Source: Dromaius novaehollandiae
Lineage: Eukaryota; Chordata; Aves; Casuariiformes; Dromaiidae
Length of the DNA stretch: 64,000 nucleotides
Direction of reading: 5' to 3'
Assembly: GCF_036370855.1 (NCBI RefSeq)
Contig: NC_088100.1
Span: 108,730,387-108,794,386 of the forward strand
The notes below the pieces were generated by a model. The model had not been told where the DNA came from. It saw only the letters and a program-made list of their open reading frames with translations, and ran no database searches. A program made the translations under genes and the position numbers. Of the stretch, positions 45,706 through 57,400 are shown piece after piece; the first letter of the stretch is position 1, and each line of letters starts with the position of its first letter.

Positions 45706-46515
45706 ATGTGCTTGAGAAGCTTGTCCTTTTGTTAATCGTTTTGCACTAACGGAAGCGTGTGCAGAAGACTGAGGTATCTGGGGGCAGATAGTTCATGTGC
45801 TATGTCAAGGCTGACCCTGGAAGAGACTTCCAGGGCAGCTCTTACAAGGCTTGGAGTGTGCTGTCCTGCCATAATGGAAATGCCCAATCCGTATTTGGGG
45901 GTGGGGGGTCAGCTGGGGATGGGGGTAGATGAGCAGGGTAGGCACATTTCTAACTGTCTGTTGCTTTAGGATTCTTTGCCTGTATGCCAGCAGGTGTCAG
46001 CATGACCTAAGAAACAGAAGCTGACTGCCGTGGATTAAAGCTGTTCTCATTGAAAGTATCCTTCTGTAAAGAAAAATGAGAGTTTGGCAGTGATTGAGAT
46101 AGTTGTTGTCTACAGAATGTCTGTACTTGTGTGTAAGCGTGGTCCGTATCCTTCTCTGGAAGGATATTTGTTCTGCTCGAAGACTGTGGGATATAAATGT
46201 TTTTGCTTATTTTGACGATTGGATGTGCCTTACGTTGTGCAAAATCCTCAGCCTTGCACAGACATGCATGTGGAGTTAGCAGTAACTAGAAGCTACTCCT
46301 GGAAGTATTGAACCTGCTAGAAACTTGAGTCTCTTGCTCAGTGTTACAGCGCTTTACACTGCAGTGTTGTGACAGTATTTTCTGTGCTCTGTTTATGGAA
46401 AGCTGGAGTTGGGCCTAATGCAGTATTTCTGAGTTACTGCCTTAAAACTCTGCTGCCTTGACTTAAATTTGGCAAATAATGCACAGGAACTTCTTGCAGA
46501 CTTTGGAATATTCCA
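45706..46515 (+). repeat. 810-bp identical block, copy 2
   Basis: No visible difference from 13421-14230, but embedded in diverged sequence. It includes the same 70-codon ORF (45757-45969) in both copies, which by itself is not evidence of a gene. Confidence 0.8.
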
Positions 46516-46551
46516 CGGAGTGCTTTCATGGAAGACTTCTACAGAGCAGCC

Positions 46552-48588
46552 TTTTCTCGTAACGCTATCCATCCCTCAGGTCTCAAATGAAAACAGAAAA
46601 AAAGAATTGTGGTCATTTGTCTTTTTTATTGTTGTCTTTATTATTTTGTACTGAATAAAATCCGAATATCTTGGTTGTCCTTTGTTTACACCAATGTAGA
46701 AATAAATAAATTTGGAAGGCAGTGTTAGATGCAGCACTGATATCTGCAAAGTTTACAAGCAGGAGGATATATGTATCAAGTTAACTGGGAATTGAAAACT
46801 TTGTCTGACATGCCAGAATTTCTGTGCATAATACAAGTATTTCTGTGTTTTTTTTCCTTAGATAAGTTTAATGCTTAAATAAGTACTGTAACCACTTCTT
46901 ACTGTTGCCTACATAGACAGGAACATGCCTTTTGAATAAAATCAGAATAAAATTGTACTCAAATGTATTTATTCAGTTAAGTTCTCTTGTAGGGCAGGAG
47001 GCTGCCTTTGCTTTAGGTAATCTTTTGAGTACATTTTATTATCCTTCTGCACATGTATATATCTAGCAGTATAAATTAGATTAGGAATATATCTTTCGTT
47101 ATTGTTTGAGATGCCTTAGTTAATCAGAAGCCAGGCACTGTTCATTGTACAATGGATTTTTTCTGTACAGTGAAAGGTTTGTGATAGCTGGAATAAGTTT
47201 TCTTTATGTACCTTTTTGTCTCAGTTGGGTTAGGAGGGTACAAAATAGAAATGTAAAAAAAACCAAAAGCAGTTTTTAATCCTAAAATATATTTACATTT
47301 TTATCACTTTGAGTTAATATTTCAGGAATGTTGTTAGATGGAAAACTTCCAATTACTTTCTACAGGGAATTAAATGCTGTACGTTCTTGGATGTTTTAAA
47401 ATCCTTACTATGCTCTTAAAACTTTGGGATTTCTGTTTTCCTGATGCAAACACAATGAGCAATCAACTGGGTAAAATTCTCTGTCATGCTTTCGTGAAGT
47501 CAAGTAGTATTGGGAACAACCTTGTGAAGCACAGCCAAGCCAGTGAACTCTCAAAAAATGTGCAGAATTTCAAAGGAGTTAGTAATATTTCTTAAAAAAA
47601 AAAGAAACTGAACAAAAAAGCAAATGTACTAAAATCAATTTTGATATGATAATTCATAGTTCAAAGCTATTCACTGTTTCTACATTAAAAGCATAATTTC
47701 CCTTTATTGATATGAGCTGCTATAAAGGGAGTGAGAGAGACATACTTGTGTGGGAAGATTGGAAGGGATTCAAACACAGGAGTTGAAACAAAATTAGGGA
47801 AGGAGCAAGAACAGAAAGGAAGACTGGCTTCTTGGAGATGGGTCACTATTCTTGCTCTGCTCTCCACTTCTTCCTTAGGTACTGGGCTAGGTGGTACTGG
47901 CCTTTGGCAGGGCCTGGTTAGCCACTGTTACACTGTAGAGTATAAACGTATATCCTAAAGCTGGAGAAAGGGAGAAGAGAGAAGAGGAATAGCAGATCAA
48001 GGGTAAATAACAGCAGGAAGGCCAGTGAAGCTAGAGAAGCAGAGGTGTCTGCTTCCCAGGCTGTGCTGAAGCTAATGGCACTGTGCAGTTCTTCATATGC
48101 AAAAGCGACTTGGTGAATGTGGGGTAGAGGGGGAAGGAGGGCGATCCCACTAGCTGTGTTTGGATAGCCTTGCCTCTGTGCTTCGAACCTTAAGCACGTT
48201 ACTCCTAAGAGTACTAAATGGAAACAGAGGGGATTTTTCTTCTACTTTCTGGCTCTTTCTTAACAGCTCATGAAATTTCTCTGTGTTAAAGAGGGTGTAG
48301 TGATAAGAAGGAAGTAAAGAATCAAGGACTCTCTGAAAGGGGCGAGAGGTTGCAATGATGGGGCCATTCCTTATTTGTTAGAAAGGATAAAACCAAAAAG
48401 TATTACATTTTGGGGGAAGTGTTGGAGCATAGCCAGTGGGCTTCATAAGTTCAGGAGGCCATTGCAACTGTAATGTAGGTAACTGCCTGCTGCAAACTTG
48501 TGTTTCAGAGGGAAGAAGGAGGAGAGAAACTTGCTTTTATTGTTGATGCTAGTTTAGTATTGGTGGAATTTACCAAGCCTATCAAAAA
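46552..48588. other. Copy-2-specific 2-kb segment
   Basis: Absent from copy 1, where only about 70 bp separates the flanking homologous sequences (14272-14340). It is AT-rich with no recognised gene or repeat. It may be an insertion here or a deletion in copy 1. Confidence 0.6.
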
Positions 48589-49059
48589 ATGTTATGGACA
48601 CATTTTCATTTCTCACCCTTATTTGGGGCTGCTTGAAATCCATGTCACTGATATAAGTACTAATTAGAAATGTTACAGATGATAAGAGGAATTGTATATT
48701 TTCAGTTATGTTTCTTTGTTAGAAGTATATTAAGTTAACTGAAATGTGCCTACAAATAGTCACGGTGAAATATGATGTATTATTGATCATAAAAATCAAT
48801 AAAGAACAATGACCACATTATTTATCTGCAGACTAATGTCTTCTGCCTAAGAGAAATTGTCATGCAGAAGTTCATTAAGTAATCTCACTGCAGAGGCATT
48901 GTTTCTGATAGTGTAGTGGTCTGCTGGTTAGGGAATCATCTTGTAGATCAGCACTGCCATAAATGCCAAAAGGTTTATTTTTGCAAGAATAAAAATGCTG
49001 AGAATAAAATTGGAGACAATTATCATGCTGAACATGGTTTAGGAAAAGGGATTCAAACA

Positions 49060-50537
49060 TCGATTTCAATAAGGGGCTATGCAGTCCCGCCTCCACTAAG
49101 CAGCTGGTCAGAGAGATATTGGAGAGCTATTGCCAATCTCCTCTTTTCCAAGTAGAATATACAACATTTGCAGTATACATTAGGAAACAGAATGTCACAA
49201 CTTCAGTGATGGGGTGAGTAGAGGAGGCTCCCTCCATAAGTCTTCTCTGGATCTGATCTGTAATCCACCTTCTAAGAGATGCTTCTCAGGGAGGAATGAA
49301 CATGCAGGAAATAGTAACAGCTTGTGTCAGGGGTCAAATTTTTTTCATTTTCTCTCAAAAGAAAGGGAAAGAAGCAATGAAGTTTTATGGAAAATGGTGC
49401 CTGACTTCTCCTCCAAGTCAAACACAGTGGGGGAGTGGAGAGCAGTCCCTCCTCCATGTGACTCTACCTGAAGATGCATGGATTCCCAATGAAGCAAGAG
49501 TGACCACAGATTTCACTGAGAACCACTCATCTGACAGAGTTTTTCTCCGCTGGTTTCATGAAGATACAAACCCTGGCAATGAGGCCCTAGAGAGCTCTAG
49601 GTGGCCCTACCAAACAGGAGACGAGAAGCTGCTCTCTTGGTCAGTCAAGGACTACAGACTCACTGTGGGAACACGAAGACAGACACCTCCAAGAGGTATC
49701 TGAAAAGCAGCCCTTTCTGTGCAGGCGATGAGCAAAGGCCTCAGCTTTGGCATGTGCAACAGTGACAGAGACATGTGAGCTCACCCCAGGAAATTATCTC
49801 CTGGATCGTAAGGGCAGCAAACCTGTCCACCATCCACACGATAAGTTGCCTCTCCACAACTCTCTCACCAAGTGCTTTTGCATCAGCACCAGCTCTGTCC
49901 CAAAAAGCAGGCGCTGCACAGCCGAGCTCTGAGAATGGGCTGTAACGCTGCCAGGCTTTTTGCCAGGGCAAAGGGCAGAGGACTTGTTAGGAGACTAGTC
50001 CTCTCCTAAAGGAGAAGTCCATGCAGGCTAGCACAGCGCAAGGCTTTGCATTAGCTGGCCTTTCTGGTGGCATGCAGTGAGGTGAGTCTTGGAGAACTGG
50101 CTTTGGGTAACCTTGTGTTCTTGGACCTGTGCAAGGGACCTGTTTCTCTTGGCCGTGGAACCTGTACATATGCAGAGAGGTTATGATCATGTGCTCCGAG
50201 GACTTAGGACTTCTGTCTGGGTGGGAACTGTGTAGGAGGTTCTGGTGAGATTCCCACATGAGGTTTCATTTCAGGTTCCTTCCGCATTCCAGGTTTGCAG
50301 AAGTACAGTTCCTGTGCAAGGTAGAGTCAGACTTTGCCGCCACACCTGTACATTTTCCCTGGCAAAAGAAGGGAGAAGGCGGCAGCTCTGAGGAGCAGAG
50401 GGACATAAAAGGTAATGTAACGGCTGACTTGAGACAGAGGTTTAGAGGTTTTGGTGCTTTCCTTGTTGGGTGAGGGTTAGAGCCAAGGTAACAGTGTGAC
50501 ACTGGGTATATTAACCAGAAATAGACCAGTGGATATG
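49060..50537. other. Copy-2-specific GC-richer segment
   Basis: It replaces the unrelated stretch 14820-16830 of copy 1. It is richer in G and C than the flanks and has long open frames on the plus strand (49296-49703, with residues such as EARVTTDFTENHSSDRVFLR) and on the minus strand. I recognise no domain. It could be part of an old mobile element. Confidence 0.35.
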
Positions 50538-51313
50538 AGGAAAGTGGCTTATATGAATTCTCACCTATGTACATATTCAGAACAGCACACATCCCAAGCC
50601 TACAGCCTTCAGCAGAATGAAAGAAAATATCAAAGAAAGTTATAGTTTCAGATTACTTTTTAAAACTGATCTGATAAACTGCTTAATCAGAAAAAACAGC
50701 ACTTTCTTAGGAATAAACACAGCATTCTTTTAATGTCTTCTTAAATATCATTGAATGGTAAGTTTAGCAATAATTCTAATTGCTTTGCACAAGTGATCGT
50801 CTCTTTTTATTTGCAGTAACTTTTGCATATAATTGTTTTGGGGGTGTGCGTGTTCACAGATGTTTTTAAAATTATAAGCAAATTCATTCTGAGGGCAAGA
50901 AATTAGGTACAATTAAGTTCACTTGACAGTGATTCCTGATGCCCTCTCCCCTAAAGAAAGGGGAATACACTTGTCTCTTGTCCACCCACTATCATCTATA
51001 CATTAATTTCCATCTTAGACACTAAAATATTTTGTCCTGTCTCTAAGGAATGTTGGAAATAATTTGTTTTACATGAAACTTGATAGAGGAAGGTTGTATG
51101 TAGTTTATTATAGGCTACGCTATGAATGTTATGGTAATAAGTACTGTGCAATCATTTAGAGCAAATTAGTTTTAATTTTGAGGGGGGAAGTTAAATATAA
51201 ATGAATTACGATCATAGCAGTGAGAACTTTGTGAGGAGATCATCTGAGCTGTGTACTAACTCCTTTAATTATGTATCCTTAATAAAAATGTTTTTTTTCT
51301 GTTCTGTTTGAAG

Positions 51314-51426
51314 CTGTTGAAAATGGACATTCAGGCATTGTAAAGCTGCTGCTCCAATATGGAGCAAATATTAATGGACATCATTCTTGGTCCGGATGGA
51401 AGTCTTTGCACCAAGCTTCTTTTCAG
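51314..51426 (+). CDS. ASB3: ASB3 exon 3, second copy
   Basis: Same length and phases as 17603-17715. Differences are at 51386 (TTT to TCT, F to S), 51393 (silent) and 51402 (AAT to AAG, N to K). The affected Asn sits in the GWNSLHQA core that other vertebrate ASB3 proteins share. The acceptor has a better pyrimidine tract than that of copy 1. Immediately left of the exon the two copies are strongly diverged; right of 51402 they are nearly identical. Confidence 0.9.
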
Positions 51427-54400
51427 GTAACCTGTAAGTGCATCATATCATTTCCATGTAATTGCTGTATTTTGAATGATAATTTGTAATTTGCATTTTT
51501 ATGAGGAGATTTTTCCTAAACCACCCTAACAGCCATAAGGCAGTCTAAGTGCTAGTACACCTGGAATACCCTTAAGAGTGCATCTGAAATGACACAAGGT
51601 GTTGGGTAGCAGTAATTATTTAAGTATTATAAATATTGGATGTATTTATGAGATTATTTATTATATTTGGGGAGTGAATCTGTTATAAGTTTTTTTTTTT
51701 TTTTTTTTTGAGGAAGATTTCTATTTAGTATCTCATCATAAGGAGGTATATGACCTATTTCTAGAATAGAAATATGTTAGCTTAATGGTTGTAATAAACT
51801 AATTTAATTTCCATTTTTGTTTATTGAGTAAATGAATAAATGGGAAAAATTAAATTTGTCTAGTTTTTCAGTTTTTATTTAGAATATGGACTATATTGCA
51901 TCTTTTTGATTTCTGTTGGGAAATTTTGGAAAAAGAGGTTTGGTCGATTCCGCCTTTTTGGTTTTTTTTGTTTAAGGGTAAAATTATGTATTTCAGGGAT
52001 ACACTGAGATAATAAAAATACTCCTGGAGAAAGGAGCAAACAAGGAATGTGAGGATGACTTTGGAATTACACCTTTGTTTGTTGCTGCTCAGTACGGAAA
52101 GCTGGAGAGTTTAAGAATGCTTGCGTCCTATGGTAATTGCCATCATTCACTTAGCATCACTGTGTTTAAACTTGCACCAGATGGTCAGCAGATACAATTT
52201 TGGTTCTACTTCTGTATTTCATAATTTCATAATTCCACCTTAATTATTTAAATTTTGTTATTTCAGTAATTTCATCTACTTTTCATCAAGAGATACTAAG
52301 AAATAGGAGATCAAACCTATGAAGAGGTTAAGGACCAGATTTCACAGTCTTACTAATGACTCTCAATACCACTACATAAGTGGTCTGATTTTGACGACAT
52401 TACTCTTGTATTAGGATATTGTTCAGGCAAAGTGAAGATACCTCTCTCTGGTCCTAAAGCAACAGCAGTAGTTTCATTCACCTAATCAGCGCTTTGTATG
52501 TCTAAGTGCGTGTGTCCTTACAATCAAAATTAAATGCTTAATTCTTAAACCTGAGGGTGCCTTAACCTAACCAGAGAAATCATACTAACTTGTCTATCAA
52601 TACGTATGGGACAATATCTCAAAAAATGATTGCAAACAAAATATCACCTTTGCCTTTCCTCCAGCATGTTTATCTATTGTTTATCTGCTGTGCTGATCCT
52701 TCAGGGAGCTGGAATGGTGCCCCCCAGCTTCATGAGAATGTTCTCTCCTTTTATGACAGGAGAAGAAAATTACACATAAAGCTAATTTGTAGGACTGTAT
52801 ATATAAGCAATGAATGTGATTTATAGTTCTGCTTCTTAACATATTTTTTATTATTAGGACACAAGCTACTGCTAGTAATTTGCAGGATTATGGACCTAAC
52901 AGTTTGTCAGTAAAGCAAGATCATTGGCATGTTGAATAATGTCAGTGTCATTTTTAGAGAAAGTGTTTTTCCTGTGTAGTATGTTATTTTAGTTCAATTT
53001 TATAAGTGCAGCATAGATAACAAATATTTAAGGATTTAATATTTTGCTGCACTGCATTTTTCAGTATTTTGTGATTAACTTAAAAATAGTATGAAAAATA
53101 TAAAATAATTTGTCTTCATCAGACCCTTGTGCTAATCTAAGGAAAATATACACACAAAACTCAGTTGAGTTTTGAAAATGTTAATTCTTTCCTAAGAGCC
53201 GTAAGCCATACTTACAGAACTTAAGAAGGTCATTGGAACACTGTGCTAATATATATAAACATTTACAGTTTAAAAAGTCTGCAGCAAGCTAGTAGGTGTT
53301 TTTCATTATTACAATGGAAAACAGTTGCATGGTGAAGTCATTCTGTGAAAAGCAATTACTAATTAATACTAATTTTTTGTTTATTTTGTGCTGTGCCATG
53401 GTGGTGATGTATCATATAAAGTATTGGCTTCTTTGTCAGGTGCAAACATCAACTGTCAAGCCAAGGACAAAGCCACTCCCCTGTTGATTGCTGCGCAGGA
53501 GGGCCATGCCAAATGCGTGGAGCTGTTGTTATCCGAAGGGGCCGATCCAAATCTCTACTGTAATGAGGAAGAATGGCAGTTGCCTATTCACGCAGCAGCT
53601 GAGATGGGCCATAAGAAGTAGGTGATTACAAAACATACTCAAATGAAAGATTCTGGTAATAAAAACCTAACCAAAGAAGAGAATGCTCAGCTTTAAAAGG
53701 AGGAAAACTAAGTTGTCAGGCTGGTCTGTAGCTTAGAATTCTTCATTCTCTGTGTGTGTTAAAGGTCTGGTAGTATTCCCAGGGAAGTGAACAATTGTTC
53801 TGAATTCAGCATCTCATCCGGGTCTGATCCATTTCCTAATCAGTTTAGAGGGGTTTCCAGAAAGGAAGCAACTACTGAATCGGAGACAATTCACATAGTA
53901 TAGGCATATTACTTAAGGCATATTACATAAAGGCATATTAGTTTTTCATGTTAAAATATAAATAACAATAGCATATGCTTCATATGTGGCTTGAACGGCT
54001 CCTGATTAGCATTATAGTCCTGCCACGAAGCGGCAGAAGGAACCATACGCAAATAATGAATGAGCTGAACCAGCCAGAAAATCAAAGCCACAAAACAGCT
54101 CTTGTAATCCTTGCAAAATGCATTTGTAGCTCTGTCCAGTGCCAATGAAATAAGTGGCTTTTGCCACTTGGCAGAAGACCAAGGGCGGAAAGAAATTCCC
54201 GGAGTGGCAGGCCCCCTCGGAGAAGCATCCCTCAGGAACCCTATGGTTTGCACGTGTGCGTCAGCCCTTAGAAGCAAAGGTATTAAAGGAAGGGTACCGA
54301 GTGCAAAGTTATTAGTGCAGATGCTTGATCCTGAATCATTAGCCCAAGGATTGTTGTTGAAGCCGATTGTTGTGTGTGTCAAACTGAGGCTTCTCCCCAG

Positions 54401-57400
54401 CTGATGAGGAGGTCAGACTGTGGTAGTAGATATGGAGAGCTGTTTTTTTCCTCAGCTTTCTGAGAAGTGAAAGGTGGGTTGGCAGAGTTGTCAGTACTAG
54501 AAATGTCTTTAAATCAAACGTGCCTTCGTGGCTTTTGCAACGCTACATAGCTTGCAATCTCTGAGCGGCATCAATAACTGCTGCTGGCAAAGGAACCAGT
54601 GTTTGCCCACTGATCCCTGTTAGCTGGGAAGGATGTGGGTCAAAGGCGTGAGTTGTGAGACAGAGCAATTTTTCTGCTTCAGGCTCTCGGTGAGTGCTGT
54701 TGAGCAGAAGTGAATATTCATTTTTGTGTGCAACTCGCATGTTTGGTTTACTTCCAAACTTCACAGGTCTAAATGAGCACTGCAAGCACGCTGTGTTGCT
54801 GTCAAAGGGACTGTTGGATAACCTGAAGGAGCCACCTCTGGTTTGGTTAGAGTACGTTTGTTGCTAACCTGCTCAGAATTCGGAGGCATTTAAGGCTGTG
54901 TGCAGCAATATCATTTTTCCAGCCAGTCTCTGATGAAAATCAATGGCAAAGCCGGCTGTGTTTGTTGTGATCAGACGTGTGAAATGATGAATGCTGTTCT
55001 CTTAAGCAAACGCCGCAGAGGAAAAAAGTAGGTAGGCTTTTCTTCCTAAGTGGCAATGAGCTTAGGAGAAATGACCAGAAAATTAAAATGTAACTGTTTG
55101 ATAAGACCTCACAAATAAACAGTGATTTTAAATATTTGCAGCATACTGGAGTTGCTCATACCACTTACTGATCGGCTCTGTGACAGAGGAAAAGACAAAG
55201 TGAGCCCCGTGTACTCGGCGATTTATGGCGGTAACAAGGAGTGCTTGGAAGTGTTACTTCAGCAAGGCTACAGCGCAGATGCTCAAAAGTGCCTCCCCTT
55301 TGGCTGCAGATCACCCATGTGCATGGTTTTCCAAAAAGAGTATGTACACCTCTTATATTTTGAAGCTATTCACAACCGTGTTGGCACGTATTTGTTTCCC
55401 TTTTCTAACTACGCAGAGTTGCCCTGCCCTCCTTCCTCCACTCTTGAGATGACAGGGTTAAACCTGAAGTACCTGAGGGACGTGCGGGGTTTGGGTCACA
55501 AGCGTGAACGAAAGAGCCTTGCTCCAAGCTCCTTTGGGAAGCCCGGCCCTTTGAAGAGGAGTCTTGTAGAACATAATCGTAGTCTAGTTTTCTTGCTTTC
55601 AAAAGGCCTTATCAACCCATCTCTGTCTTCTGGGAACTTGACTTGATGCTGTAATTGAATCAAACAGACTCTTAATTAGCTAGATTCTTTTCAGTGAGGT
55701 TGAGTTATTAGAAAATACTGATTTCCTTTCTGTATGCCAGTGTTGTGCATGAAAACAGAGCTCCATAAGTTTCAGACTGCCTTTTATAACTTAAAGCCCC
55801 CTCCCAGGTGTGTTCATACCTGCCTTGTTTAATTATTCTTGGAACAGGACTACCATGCCATGACAACAGAACTATTGGCTCAACACAATAACTGTAATGA
55901 GCCCTTGAAAATTGAATGATAGATCCTTTTAGATCATGGCCCATGTCATTTTATGCATGGTATGTGATAATGCACTTATAGTTGTAGAGGAAAAACTATA
56001 AAATATAAAAACCTTACTCATAAATACACATATACACATATGGTGGTTCAGCGTGCCGCCCTCATGTCCTTATTGTTGACTTTTTCTTTAGGAATAAAGT
56101 TGCTCATTCCTAATGCTGTAGGAATTAATTCATGGAGAAGTACAGTATTATTCTAAAAAAATCTAGATGTTAATATCTCTGAGCTTTCCTTGTCCTCCTC
56201 TCAAACTAGTTTGATGCATAAAATATTATTCAATGGACTAAATACTAACACAGCTCTGATCATGATGGAGGATCAAATCTTTTTGGATGTTTTGAGTTTT
56301 GCATACTGTAAAGAGCTAAAATGTCAATATGTTTATAGATTTTAGTTGAGACTTGAGTGCACTTACCTGATACTACTTTATGCCTTAGAACAACAGAGAC
56401 ATTGAGAACCTTCATGTGGTTGAAAATATATTTGAAAAAAACATTTTTTTGTCCTCAGCTAATTGCTGTCTTTAATTTAATATTTTGCTAGAATGAAAGT
56501 TAGTTCCTCCTTTATAGACAGTCCTCCTCATGAATACTGTGCAAAGTAATGCTATGTGGCTAGTGTGCTTCCATTAGGAAAATACTTTCATTAGATTCTA
56601 GACAGATTCTAACAGAACGTTTTATGCACATGGATCAAAATTTGATGCTCGTGTGCTGCCATTTAAGTTCATGAGTTTTTGGTAGCAGTCAGTATAGTTC
56701 ATCCCCCATTTAAAAAAAAAAAAACAATCAAACAAAAAGCAGCTATCCAGTGGATCCAAAAGCATAGTTCTTAGGGCTACCATACATCTTTGAATCCTGA
56801 TTTCATTTTCTCATTCTTGTGGTGTTTTCCATGTGACCTGCTCTGATTTCCTTTATTTAAGGAATATACACCAAATTAAGCAACATTTTAACAGTTCTCA
56901 GATTCACGAAGATTAGCTGTTAATCTTTTTAGCTAAAATACTAGCATTTAAAGTGTGTACCTCTGTGACCTGATTCCTACAACCAGTTGAGGCTTGAGCA
57001 CAGTAGACAGTTGTAGAGGCTATTTGAGAAATCTCTTTGAATGGGAAGAGCCTGTTCTCCATTAAAAATGGTAGTCTTGAGGTGGTATACTTTTTTCCCC
57101 TGAGAAAAGTTGTTGGAAGAATTAATGTGGCTGGGATATTCTTCACTGAAGTTATCAATCACCTTTGAACATTTGTTTGAAGATGTAGATATGGGGTATG
57201 TATTGATCTCAAATGTTAAAGGATACATAAAGCCCTTGTAAATAGGTATGTTTGAATATATACGTTCGTAATGTGAACACATTTCACTCATAAATATTCT
57301 TGAACTACATGCTAGTAATTAATAGGATAGCACATTCTTACGGTGGCTTTGGAAATTTTTTAAAACTTCACTGAGTGTGTGCCATCAACCTAGGAATCGT

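Larger units (their letters stand above)
43068..51401 (+). repeat. Duplicated unit, copy 2, diverged left part
   Basis: Counterpart of 11785-17690. It starts about 500 bp after the CR1 fragment. Homologous stretches are 43068-44079, 44497-45158, 45706-46550, 48590-49050 and 50538-51401. Segments without counterpart are 44080-44496, 45159-45709, about 46552-48588 and about 49060-50537. It contains no ASB3 exon 1 or 2, because the unit begins within intron 2. Confidence 0.85.
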
